Shown here: positions 16,957 to 24,707 of the stretch, piece after piece
Layout of the letters: each line of letters starts with the position of its first letter
Position numbering within the stretch: the stretch's first letter is position 1
Assembly: GCF_012184385.1 (NCBI RefSeq)
Contig: NZ_VSRL01000002.1
Span: forward strand, 45,345 to 109,344
Length of the DNA stretch: 64,000 nucleotides
Origin: Lentzea indica
GTDB taxonomy: Bacteria; Actinomycetota; Actinomycetes; Mycobacteriales; Pseudonocardiaceae
Direction of reading: 5' to 3'
Notes under the pieces: model-generated
What the model was told of the DNA's origin: nothing
Seen by the model: the letters and a program-made list of their open reading frames with translations, nothing else
Database searches by the model: none
Made by a program: the position numbers and the translations under genes

Positions 16957-18168
16957 ATGGACACCCTGATCACTCGTCACTCTGCCCAAAGACGCATCCT
17001 GACAGTGCTCGTCGCAGCCCAGATCCTCAGCGGCGCCGGCCTGGCCGCGGGCATCACCGTCGGCGCGCTGCTCGCCCAGGACATGCTCGGCGCCACCAGC
17101 GCGGCAGGTTTACCCGCGGCACTGTTCACCATCGGCTCCGCCCTCGCGGCTCTGCTGATCGCCCGCGTCTCCAGCCTGCGCGGCAGACGCGCCGGTCTCG
17201 CCGGCGGCTACCTCACCGGCGCCGTGGGTGCGCTCGGCGTCGTCATCGCTGCCGCCACCGATAACGCCGTTCTGCTGTTCGTCGCGTTGTTCGTCTACGG
17301 CGCGGGCAGCGCGACCAACCTCCAAGCCCGCTACGCCGGCGCCGACCTCGCCGCCCCGCAACGCCGAGGACGCGCGGTGAGCACGGTGCTCGTCGCCACC
17401 ACGCTCGGCGCGGTGCTCGGACCCAACCTCGTCACGGCGACCGGCGAACTGGCCACGAGCTGGCACGTCCCGGCGCTCGCTGGACCGTTCATCCTCGCGG
17501 TCTTCGCCTACACCGCGGCCGCCATCGTGCTGTGGGTACTGCTGCGACCCGATCCACTTCTCACCGCCAGGTCCCTGCCCGCGATCCCCGTGGCCAGCCG
17601 CGACTCCCGCGGCGACGCGCGGCTGCTGCTGATCGGCACGACCACCATGGTGGTCATCCAGCTGGTGATGATCGCGATCATGACCATGACCCCGGTGCAC
17701 ATGCGCCTGCACGGTCACGGCCTCGCGGCCACCGGGTTCGTCATCGCCGTGCACGTGGCCGGCATGTACCTGCCCTCACCGCTCAGCGGCTGGCTCGTGG
17801 ACAGGATCGGCAGGTTGCCCGTCGTCGCCGCCTCCGGAATCACCCTGCTCGCGGCCGGGCTGGTGGCAGGGCTCGCACCGGCCGAGTCCACTCCGTTGCT
17901 GACCCTCGCGCTCGGGCTGCTCGGGCTGGGCTGGAACCTCGGGCTGGTCAGCGGGACCGCGCTCATCACCGACGCCGTGCCGCTCGAAACCCGCGCCACC
18001 GTGCAGGGCCGCATCGACATGGCCATCGCCGTAGCCGGTGCGACCGGTGGCATGGCCTCCGGTTTCGTCGTCGCGAGCAGCAGCTACCCCGCCTTGTCGT
18101 TCGCGGGCGGCATCATCGCGCTCGCTCTCGTGCCGCTGGTCGTCGTCCGTCCCCGGCTCAAGGTCTGA
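16957..18168 (+). CDS. MFS transporter downstream of ArsR-rhodanese
   Basis: A 403-residue, 12-helix major facilitator starts at ATG 16957 (MDTLITRHSAQRRILTVLVA). The A-loop equivalents are ARVSSLRGRRAGLAGG and GWLVDRIGRLPVVAAS. It follows the ArsR-rhodanese stop by 11 bases and is probably cotranscribed and controlled by it. It is distinct from the MFS at 13650, so the sulfur locus has two facilitators on opposite sides of the sensor. A drug/H+ antiporter-like subfamily is likely; the substrate is unknown. Confidence 0.8.
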   Translation: MDTLITRHSAQRRILTVLVAAQILSGAGLAAGITVGALLAQDMLGATSAAGLPAALFTIGSALAALLIARVSSLRGRRAGLAGGYLTGAVGALGVVIAAATDNAVLLFVALFVYGAGSATNLQARYAGADLAAPQRRGRAVSTVLVATTLGAVLGPNLVTATGELATSWHVPALAGPFILAVFAYTAAAIVLWVLLRPDPLLTARSLPAIPVASRDSRGDARLLLIGTTTMVVIQLVMIAIMTMTPVHMRLHGHGLAATGFVIAVHVAGMYLPSPLSGWLVDRIGRLPVVAASGITLLAAGLVAGLAPAESTPLLTLALGLLGLGWNLGLVSGTALITDAVPLETRATVQGRIDMAIAVAGATGGMASGFVVASSSYPALSFAGGIIALALVPLVVVRPRLKV

Positions 18169-18250
18169 CTTTCTGACCGGGCGTGTCGAGTTCTGGTGGG
18201 GTTCGATCGTCTTCTACTGGATGGGATGAGCGATCTGGCGGAGGTGTGTG

Positions 18251-19213
18251 ATGCGACTCGACGTGCTGGACCATGGGCACCGGCTGCGCGTCCGGCTGTT
18301 CTTCTCCTTCGCGGAGCTGACCTCGCGGGTGCCGATGTCCGACGTGCCGAAGACGTTGCTGTACCGGCCGGAGTTCCTCGGCGCGCCGCTGCTCGACCTG
18401 TCCGCCGAGATGATGCGCGGCCCGTCGTTCTGGACCGCCGGTGAGCGCGAGTACATGGCGATGTTCACCGCCCAGCTGCTGCGGTGCCCGTTCTGCATCG
18501 AGAGCCACACCGAGATGACCAGGATCGCCTCGGACGGTGAGATCGACGCGGCCGATCCCGGCTCGGCGCGTCCCGAGCTCACCGCGGTCCTGGCCCTGCT
18601 GGAGACGGTCACCACCGCGCCGGACGATGTGAGCGCGGCCGACGTCCCGCAGGGTGTTGGGCGCGAGGCGGTGCTGGACGCGCTGCACGTCAACCTCGTC
18701 TGGAACATCGTCAACCGCCTGGCCAACGCGTTTGGCTTCCAGCTGCACTCCGAGGAGCAACTCGCCAAGGGAACCCAGTCGCTGCACCGCTTCGGCTACC
18801 GCTTTCCCGGCTTCCTCACCGGCGGCACCAGTGGCGCCGCAACCGGTGATCGTCACGAACGGCTGGTCACCAACCTGCGCACGGCGGTGTTCGACTCACC
18901 CGGCAAGACCGACCCCGCGGCACGCCGCGCCGCCGCCGGCGGTGATCCTGCCGACGCGCCGTGGGCGGCCTACGCCGCGAAGGTCCGCGACTCGTCGTAC
19001 CGGGTAGCCGACACCGACATCGCCGATCTGAAAGCCTCCGGGCTCAGCGAGGACGAGATCTTCGAGATCACCGCCGCCGCGGCCGTCGGCGCCGCGCTGC
19101 GCAGCTCGACGCGGACGTCGCGCCGTCCCGCAACGCTGATGGAAATTCCTCGCGGCCGATGTCGTGGCAGGCTCGGCGCCGATCGTCTTCTGGTCAGGAG
19201 GTGTCGAGCATGA
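18251..19213 (+). CDS. AhpD/carboxymuconolactone-decarboxylase-like alkylhydroperoxidase
   Basis: The ORF of about 320 codons has GGAGG (18239-18243) before ATG 18251. The peroxidase motif is [24 protein letters not shown], with the CxxC pair and downstream His of AhpD-like proteins. It forms reducing equivalents for hydroperoxide removal in that family. The last 35 codons (Arg-rich after AAAVGAALR) do not look like the family, and another frame offers a more natural continuation, so a late frameshift is possible. The stop overlaps the next start by ATGA, linking it to the DGPF-ECF42 pair. Confidence 0.75.
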   Translation: MRLDVLDHGHRLRVRLFFSFAELTSRVPMSDVPKTLLYRPEFLGAPLLDLSAEMMRGPSFWTAGEREYMAMFTAQLLRCPFCIESHTEMTRIASDGEIDAADPGSARPELTAVLALLETVTTAPDDVSAADVPQGVGREAVLDALHVNLVWNIVNRLANAFGFQLHSEEQLAKGTQSLHRFGYRFPGFLTGGTSGAATGDRHERLVTNLRTAVFDSPGKTDPAARRAAAGGDPADAPWAAYAAKVRDSSYRVADTDIADLKASGLSEDEIFEITAAAAVGAALRSSTRTSRRPATLMEIPRGRCRGRLGADRLLVRRCRA

Positions 19214-19551
19214 AGTACGTGCTGATGTTCTGCGAGACCGAGCAGTGGGAGAAGGACTGGGAGGCGATGGACCAGGCCGAGCGTGACGCGGGCTTCGCCA
19301 AGGTCCAGCAGTGGATGGCCGAGCACGCGGACAAGATCACGCACAACCGCAAGCTCGCCGGCCCGGAGACCGCGACCACCGTGCGGCTGGAGAACGGCGA
19401 GCCGATCGTCACCGACGGCCCGTTCATCGAGGGCAAGGAAGTGGTCAGCGGCTACGTCGAGGTCGAGGTCGCCGACCTCGACGAGGCGCTGCGCATGGCC
19501 AGGACCTGGCCCGCCTGCCCGCTGGTGGAAATCCGACCGGTCTTGATGTGA
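19210..19551 (+). CDS. DGPF/YCII-domain protein, partner of ECF42 sigma factor
   Basis: The protein has 113 residues and carries the diagnostic [20 protein letters not shown] motif of the DGPF family (YCII-related fold). It starts with [11 protein letters not shown] within an ATGA overlap and its stop overlaps the GTG of the sigma factor. DGPF proteins are encoded next to ECF42 sigma factors in many actinomycetes. A role as sensor or target of the sigma factor has been proposed; the exact biochemical function is unclear. Confidence 0.88.
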   Translation: MKYVLMFCETEQWEKDWEAMDQAERDAGFAKVQQWMAEHADKITHNRKLAGPETATTVRLENGEPIVTDGPFIEGKEVVSGYVEVEVADLDEALRMARTWPACPLVEIRPVLM

Positions 19552-20732
19552 CCTCACCGGACGCGGTACTGGCCCGCGTGGTACGTGAGCACGCGGGCCG
19601 GCTGGCCGCGTCGCTGGTGTCGCTGCTGGGCGACTTCTCCGCCGCCGAGGACCTCGTCGCCGACGCGGTGGAGACGGCGCTGCGCCGCTGGCCGGTCGAA
19701 GGCGTGCCCGACCGTCCGGACGCGTGGCTGTTCACCGTCGCCAAGAACCGCGGGCTGGACGTGCTGCGCCGCCAGGCCCGTTACCGGGAGAAGCTCGCCC
19801 AGCTGCAGTGGCCCGTGCAGCCCGAGCCGGACGACCGGCTGCGGCTGATCTTCACCTGCTGCCACCCCGCGTTGTCCCGCGAGGCGCAGATCGCGCTGAC
19901 GTTGCGGGTGGTGTGCGGGCTGACCACCGCGCAGATCGCCCGCGCGTTCCTCGTGCCGGAAACCACGGTGGCGCAACGGTTGACCCGCGCCAAACGCAAG
20001 ATCACCGACGCGGGCATCCCCTACCGGATTCCCGCACCCGAGGAACTCGGCGAGCGGCTCGCTCAGGTGCTGCACGTGGTCTACCTGATGTTCAACGAGG
20101 GCTACCTGTCCAGCAGCGCGGACCGCGTGCAGTCACACGACCTCGTGGCCGACGCTGACTGGCTCGCCTTGTTGTTGCATGCGCTGATGCCGCGCGAGCC
20201 CGAGATCGCCGGACTGCTCGCCCTGATCCGACTGCACCGCGCCCGCGCGCACGCCCGCTTCTCCCCCGATGGCAACCTCGTGCAGCTGCAGGATCAGGAC
20301 CGGTCACGGTGGGACCACCAGATGATCGGCGAGGCCGTGGAGTTGTTGACCCGCGCTGCCCGCCATCGCCGACCAGGCCCGTATCAACTCCAGGCGGCGA
20401 TCGTCGCGTGCCACGCGGAGGCAAAGTCCTGGGAGGACACCGACTGGCCGCAGATCGTGATCCTCTACGACATGCTGCTGTGCCTCTCGCCGTCCCCGGT
20501 GACCCGGCTGCACCGCGCGATCGCGCTCCGGTACGCCGCCAGCGCGGAGAAAGCGTTGGCCGAGCTGGATTCCCTCGGCCTGGACCGCTACCACCTCTAC
20601 CATGCCACGCGCGCTGAACTACTCCGCGACCTCGGCCGCGACGACGAGGCACGCGAGGCAGATCAGCGCGCGTTGGAGCTGACCGTCAACCCCGCCGAGC
20701 AGGCACTGCTGGAACAGCGGCTCAGGCCTTGA
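19548..20732 (+). CDS. ECF42-type RNA polymerase sigma factor
   Basis: The 394-residue protein starts at GTG 19548, overlapping the DGPF stop. Region 2 is seen at about 25-75 (FSAAEDLVADAVETALRRWP, PDAWLFTVAKNRGLDVLRR) and region 4 at about 115-165 (GLTTAQIARAFLVPETTVAQ then RLTRAKRKI). The remaining 220 residues are the long helical TPR/SnoaL-less extension that defines ECF42 (MFNEGYLSSS, HALMPREPEIAGLLALIRLH, LYDMLLCLSPSPVTRLHRAI). No anti-sigma factor gene is adjacent, as is usual for this group, where the extension takes over control. Confidence 0.9.
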   Translation: MTSPDAVLARVVREHAGRLAASLVSLLGDFSAAEDLVADAVETALRRWPVEGVPDRPDAWLFTVAKNRGLDVLRRQARYREKLAQLQWPVQPEPDDRLRLIFTCCHPALSREAQIALTLRVVCGLTTAQIARAFLVPETTVAQRLTRAKRKITDAGIPYRIPAPEELGERLAQVLHVVYLMFNEGYLSSSADRVQSHDLVADADWLALLLHALMPREPEIAGLLALIRLHRARAHARFSPDGNLVQLQDQDRSRWDHQMIGEAVELLTRAARHRRPGPYQLQAAIVACHAEAKSWEDTDWPQIVILYDMLLCLSPSPVTRLHRAIALRYAASAEKALAELDSLGLDRYHLYHATRAELLRDLGRDDEAREADQRALELTVNPAEQALLEQRLRP

Positions 20733-21345
20733 CCGCCGCCACCCGCTCGACCATGCCGAGCTTGAGCCGTTCCTGCCGCTGCACCACGAAACCGGCCTGC
20801 TCCACCAACGGCAACGGCCGCCGGGTCTGGTAGTCGCCGCACATCCGCACGCTCAGCTTCTCCAGCAGCGACTGTACGAAGTGGACGACACGGTGCTGGC
20901 TGCCCACGTGGTCGAGCAACAGCAGCTTCCCACCAGGCCGCAGCACGCGGTGCATCTCCGCGATCGCCGCGCGCTCGTCCGGAACACCGCACAGGCCGAG
21001 CGTGCAGACCACGGTGTCGAACGACTCGTCCGGGAACGGCAACGCCTGCGCGTCTCCCTCGCACAACTCGACTTCACGCCCGAGCTCGGCCGCGCGAGTG
21101 CGGGCGATGCCCAGCATGGCCGGACTGAGGTCCAGACCGGTCAGCCTGACGTCCGCCGGGTAATGCGGGAGGTTGAGGCCGGTACCGATCGCCACCTCCA
21201 GCACGTCACCGGTCGCCTGCGGGCACACCCATTCGCGGCCGCCGCTGAACTGGATGCGTTCGAAGAACCCGATGTCGCGGTCGTAGCGCGGCGCGTAACG
21301 ATCCCACACCTCACGGAGACCTTCGTTGCTGAGCTTCTTGCTCAT
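20722..21345 (-). CDS. class I SAM-dependent methyltransferase
   Basis: The 207-residue protein has motif I in VLEVAIGTGLNLPHYP, the acidic residue after strand 2 in LTGLDLSPAML, the DAQALPFPDESFDTVVCTLG region and RVLRPGGKLLLLDHV. This is a UbiE/phospholipid-methyltransferase-like layout. The start overlaps the TetR stop by ATGA, so the TetR gene leads a two-gene operon. The 3' end overlaps the ECF42 gene by 11 bases on the other strand. The substrate could be a phospholipid or quinone and cannot be decided here. Confidence 0.85.
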   Translation of the reverse strand: MSKKLSNEGLREVWDRYAPRYDRDIGFFERIQFSGGREWVCPQATGDVLEVAIGTGLNLPHYPADVRLTGLDLSPAMLGIARTRAAELGREVELCEGDAQALPFPDESFDTVVCTLGLCGVPDERAAIAEMHRVLRPGGKLLLLDHVGSQHRVVHFVQSLLEKLSVRMCGDYQTRRPLPLVEQAGFVVQRQERLKLGMVERVAAVKA

Positions 21346-22043
21346 GTCGATGACCCTTCCGGCAGCAGTCCACGCGTGAGCAGGCCTGCCAGCGTGGATG
21401 GAACGGCAGCGGTGTCCTGAGGCTCTTGCCGGGCGGGATCCCAGTGCAGGTGCACCGCCCACAACACGCAGGTCTCCAAGATCGTGCGAGCGACCAGCGG
21501 CGCTGGTCCGGGCAGCCGCAACGCCTTGCGCCGCTGGAGATACTCGGTCAGCACCACAACGAGACCCGAGCGGCCCTGGCCGAACCAGACGTCGGCCAGC
21601 TCCGGCAACTCGGGGGCGCAGCGGTCGACCAGCTTGATGCTGACCCGATGCCGGGACAGCATCTCGTACAGGTTCGTGATGATCTCGCTCAGCTCCACAG
21701 CGAGCGGGCCACGCCGTCGTTTCGACAACGCCTCGACCAGCCGCAACTGCTCGACCTCGCCCCGCAGCCGCTCGGCCACCATCGCGGCCAGCTCGCCATC
21801 CGCGGGCGCACGGACCGGCAGGTCGGTCACCTCGGGCAGCGGCTCCACACCGTCGGCAAACCGCAGCGCGGCCCCGAGCAGCGCGTCCTTGTTCTCGACG
21901 TAGCCGTAGACGGTGCCCTTCGCCACCCCCAGCGCGTCGGCGACGTCCTGCATCTGGGTCCGTTGAAAGCCCTGCGCGATGAACGTCTCGGCCGCAGCTG
22001 AGACGAGCTTCGGAAACATGTCCGCTGAACGAGTGCGTGGCAC
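21342..22043 (-). CDS. TetR-family regulator
   Basis: The 233-residue protein starts at GTG 22043. The N-terminal helix-turn-helix reads AAAETFIAQGFQRTQMQDVA then DALGVAKGTVYGYVENKDAL, a standard TetR DNA-binding domain. The ligand-binding part has no recognisable specificity. It is translationally coupled to the methyltransferase gene and has a likely autoregulatory operator upstream at 22058-22076. Confidence 0.88.
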   Translation of the reverse strand: MPRTRSADMFPKLVSAAAETFIAQGFQRTQMQDVADALGVAKGTVYGYVENKDALLGAALRFADGVEPLPEVTDLPVRAPADGELAAMVAERLRGEVEQLRLVEALSKRRRGPLAVELSEIITNLYEMLSRHRVSIKLVDRCAPELPELADVWFGQGRSGLVVVLTEYLQRRKALRLPGPAPLVARTILETCVLWAVHLHWDPARQEPQDTAAVPSTLAGLLTRGLLPEGSST

Positions 22044-22057
22044 CCGCCCAGCATAAA

Positions 22058-22076
22058 TGACCGACCGGGTCAGTCA
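22058..22076. promoter_or_regulatory. TetR operator candidate
   Basis: TGACCGACCGGGTCAGTCA is an imperfect palindrome built of TGACYGAC/GTCRGTCA halves. It lies 15 bases upstream of the TetR start at 22043 and overlaps the 3' end of the next TetR gene (stop at 22070). This half-site type (TGACC..GGTCA) is frequent among actinomycete TetR sites. Confidence 0.55.
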
Positions 22077-22648
22077 ACACTGTTTGCCGCCCGGATGGCA
22101 CTGTGCACCACCAAGGCGATGCGATCAGCGGCCTGATCCGGATCGGGCTGACCGGCGTCGAGCCAGGCGATCACAGCCTCGAGGGTGACTGTCGGCACGT
22201 ACTGCACCGCCCAGTCCAGCCATGGACCTTCCGGAATCACCGCGGCCAGCTCGCGCCGGGTGACCTCCGCCGACATCGCACGGATTCCGTCGACCACGTC
22301 GCGGAAGTCCGGCTCTCGCGCGGCATGCCTGAACAGCAACCGGAACCCGTCCGGATCTTCGGCGGCAGCGCGCAGCAGCGCAGAGATGCTGCCCTCGTCG
22401 AAGTCACTGGAGCCGACCGTTGCCTCAAGCCGGGCACACGCCCTGTCGAGCACAGCTCTGTACAGGTCGGCCTTCGAGTCGAAGTGCCGGTACAACAACA
22501 CAGAGGTGACCCCGGCTTCGGCTGTCACTCCGTCAAGTCCGGTCGCCACGTATCCGGTACGGGCGAACGCGCGGGTCGCGGCGTCCAAGATCTGCTCTCG
22601 TCGTTGAGCACGCGGCATGCGCCGCACGTTCTGAGGGCCCGCCGCCAC
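22070..22648 (-). CDS. TetR-family regulator divergent from P450
   Basis: I chose GTG 22648 because GGAGG lies five bases upstream (complement of 22654-22658); a longer reading from 22660 has no ribosome binding site. The 192-residue product has a TetR helix-turn-helix (DAATRAFARTGYVATGLDGV, AGVTSVLLYRHFDSKADLYR) and a C-terminal domain of the KstR2-like/TetR_C type. It is divergent from the cytochrome P450 gene, and two strong palindromes lie between them, so it is the probable repressor of both. Confidence 0.85.
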   Translation of the reverse strand: MAAGPQNVRRMPRAQRREQILDAATRAFARTGYVATGLDGVTAEAGVTSVLLYRHFDSKADLYRAVLDRACARLEATVGSSDFDEGSISALLRAAAEDPDGFRLLFRHAAREPDFRDVVDGIRAMSAEVTRRELAAVIPEGPWLDWAVQYVPTVTLEAVIAWLDAGQPDPDQAADRIALVVHSAIRAANSVD

Positions 22649-22659
22649 TGTTACCTCCA

Positions 22660-22710
22660 CTTGTTTAGATCAGACTAAACAAGTAGCTTTGTTTAAGTCA
22701 ACTTATACAA
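22660..22710. promoter_or_regulatory. two palindromic TetR operators between tetR and P450
   Basis: Site 1 (22660-22683) is a perfect inverted repeat, CTTGTTTAG-ATCAGA-CTAAACAAG. Site 2 (22689-22710) is TTGTTTAAGT-CA-ACTTATACAA with one mismatch. Both contain the same TTGTTTA half-site. A further partial copy, CTTGAACAAG, lies at 22716-22725. The AT-rich cluster stands out in the high-GC surroundings and should cover both divergent promoters. Confidence 0.8.
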
Positions 22711-22737
22711 GATGACTTGAACAAGGGGGCACACGTC

Positions 22738-23916
22738 ATGGTTTCTCCTGCTCAACTGCCGTTCGAGCAGCCCCAGCCGCTGCAGGTTCCTCCGCGACTG
22801 CGCGTACTTCAGTCCCAGGGCGCGGTCCACCGGGTCCGCACCGCGGTGGGCCACGACGCGTGGCTGGTCACCGACTACGCCCACGTGCGCGAGCTACTCG
22901 GCGACGACCGGCTCGGCAGATCGCACCCTGACCCGCAGAACGCGGCACGCACCGGCGAATCCGCCCTGTTCGGCGGCCCGCTGGGAGACTTCGTCACCGA
23001 GCACGCCGACCACGCCCGCATGCGCGCACTGCTGCAACCACACTTCTCCCCCAAACACATGCGCGCACTGCGTCCCCGCATCGACGCACTGACCGCACAA
23101 CTGCTCGATCAACTGGCCACCTCAGAGACTCCAGCCGACCTGCACGCCGCGGTCGCGGTCCCGCTGCCGATCCTCGTGATCTGCGAGCTGCTCGGCGTGC
23201 CCTACGACGACCGCGACCAGTTCCGCGCCTGGACCGAGGCCGCTGCGAACATCAACGACCGCAGCATCTCCGAACAAGGTCTCGGCAACCTGTTCGGCTA
23301 CGGCATGCGCCTCGTTGAGGCCAAGCGGCAAGAGCCGGGCGACGACGTGATCTCACGCCTGTGCGCGACCGACGGCGTCTCCACCGAGGAAGCCGCCATG
23401 CTTTCCATGGCACTGCTGTTCGCCGGCCACGAGACGACCGTGGTCCAGATCGGCATGGGCACGCTGCTCCTGTTGGCCAACCCCGATCAATGGAACGCCC
23501 TGCACGACGACCCCGGCCTCACCCCGAACGCCGTCGAGGAGATCCTTCGCGCGCCCGGCAAGGGCGGCGGCGGGATCCCCCGCTACGCCCGCACCGACAT
23601 GGAGATCGACGGCGTCGGCATCAGCGTCGGCGACCTCGTCCTGCTCGACAACGGCGCCGCCAACCACGACCCGGCCGTCTTCGCCGAGCCGGACCGCGTC
23701 GACATCACCCGCCAGGCCGCCCACCTCACCTTCGGGCACGGCCTGCGCTACTGCATCGGCGCCCCACTGGCCCGCATGGAACTGCAAGCCGTGTTCTCCC
23801 AACTGATCTCATGCTTCCCCACCATGCGCCTGGCCGTTCCCGCGGAGGGCCTGACGGTCCGGAAAGACGTGCTGACCGGTGGGCTTACCGCACTTCCGGT
23901 GACGTGGGACCGCTGA
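22738..23916 (+). CDS. cytochrome P450
   Basis: This is a 392-residue bacterial class I P450. The I-helix oxygen-binding motif is LFAGHETTV (about 225), the K-helix ExxR is EEILRAP (about 267), and the heme-binding loop is FGHGLRYCIGAPLAR with the axial Cys at about 340. AAGGGGG lies about nine bases before ATG 22738. The ERR-triad Arg region reads IPRYARTDMEI. It needs ferredoxin and reductase partners; none is adjacent. It is under the divergent TetR. Substrate unknown; the surroundings give no biosynthetic cluster to tie it to. Confidence 0.92.
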   Translation: MVSPAQLPFEQPQPLQVPPRLRVLQSQGAVHRVRTAVGHDAWLVTDYAHVRELLGDDRLGRSHPDPQNAARTGESALFGGPLGDFVTEHADHARMRALLQPHFSPKHMRALRPRIDALTAQLLDQLATSETPADLHAAVAVPLPILVICELLGVPYDDRDQFRAWTEAAANINDRSISEQGLGNLFGYGMRLVEAKRQEPGDDVISRLCATDGVSTEEAAMLSMALLFAGHETTVVQIGMGTLLLLANPDQWNALHDDPGLTPNAVEEILRAPGKGGGGIPRYARTDMEIDGVGISVGDLVLLDNGAANHDPAVFAEPDRVDITRQAAHLTFGHGLRYCIGAPLARMELQAVFSQLISCFPTMRLAVPAEGLTVRKDVLTGGLTALPVTWDR

Positions 23917-24181
23917 CTTCCCGCAGGGTGCGCTCGTGCTCCTCACGATCGAGGATCTCCCATGTTGCCTGGCCCATGGCGAGGACGCCGCGGGAAGGCA
24001 GGGCGACGCCGCCGATCATCGGGTTGTCCTTCAAGCGGACCGCGGTTCCGAGGTCGGCTCCCTCGAAGGTCGCGTGCGAGTCGTCGACGTAGTACATCCG
24101 CTCGGGCATGAGCTTTCCGTTGTGGCCGCAGGGCATGACTCCGGCCATCTTGAGGTGTCCCATGCCCAGTGACTGGGCCAT
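23885..24181 (-). CDS. hypothetical 98-residue protein or gene remnant
   Basis: ATG 24181 opens MAQSLGMGHLKMAGVMPCGH and ends IGGVALPSRGVLAMGQATWE with a short charged tail. The composition looks coding (balanced, few Arg/Pro runs), unlike the shadow frames around it, but I recognise no family. It overlaps the P450 3' end by 32 bases on the opposite strand. The frame is open a further 30 codons upstream without a good start, so it may be a 5'-truncated remnant near the island end. Confidence 0.35.
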   Translation of the reverse strand: MAQSLGMGHLKMAGVMPCGHNGKLMPERMYYVDDSHATFEGADLGTAVRLKDNPMIGGVALPSRGVLAMGQATWEILDREEHERTLREVSGPTSPEVR

Positions 24182-24451
24182 GCGCTCGCGGGCGCGAACC
24201 AGCCGATCGGCCCGGCACCGCTCGTCAGCCCGACTAAGTACGCGGCACTCCCAAGCGCAGCACGAGACTCAGAACGTTGCCGACACGTCCTTCGAAATCC
24301 CCTGCCTGCGAGCCCGAAAAGGGCCCAAGAACCCTGACCTGCGACGACACCGACTGACACCGGGCGGCAGGCGATGCTTCCGGATCCTGCATGTGACGTG
24401 CGGTAACGGCACTCGCTGGCATTACCCGAGACCTCCACCAGGGTCGACCCG
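24182..24451. other. gene-free stretch at the putative island end
   Basis: About 270 bases between the hypothetical gene and the tRNA remnant. I see no complete gene. Frames are short and no integrase motif is recognisable. This is the segment immediately inside the predicted att site. Confidence 0.4.
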
Positions 24452-24453
24452 AG

Positions 24454-24497
24454 GACTCTTAATCAGCGGGTCCGGGGTTCAAGTCCCTGGCGGTGCA
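24454..24497 (+). tRNA. 3' half of tRNA-Lys(CUU): att-site remnant
   Basis: From 24454 the sequence matches the 3' half of a lysine tRNA: anticodon loop CTCTTAA (anticodon CTT at 24458-24460), the 3' anticodon strand TCAGC, a five-base variable loop, T-arm CGGGG-TTCAAGT-CCCTG with proper pairing, acceptor strand GCGGTGC and discriminator A at 24497. The 5' half is absent: bases before 24454 cannot pair with the anticodon strand, and there is no D-arm or 5' acceptor. This is what an integrase-generated duplicate of a tRNA 3' end looks like. Confidence 0.8.
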
Positions 24498-24502
24498 CTC
24501 CG

Positions 24503-24544
24503 AAGAAGCAGGTCGAGATTCGTCTCGACCTGCTTCTTTGCTTT
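24503..24544 (+). terminator. strong rho-independent terminator after the tRNA remnant
   Basis: A perfect 16-bp stem (24503-24518 with 24523-24538) closed by a TTCG tetraloop is followed by TTTGCTTTT. It starts five bases after the tRNA discriminator, so it is presumably the original tRNA-Lys terminator. Confidence 0.9.
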
Positions 24545-24707
24545 TCCGCACTCATTCTCCGGCCCCTCTTCAGGTGAACAAGCGGTCGAGGTCGCGCACG
24601 GACCCTGCTGAACGCGGCCACGACACGAGCGTGCCGGGCGCGGTGAGAGCCGGTGGCGCGGCCCGGCAGGAGTCGGCTCTTGCTGTCACGCGGCCCGAAC
24701 AGCCGCA

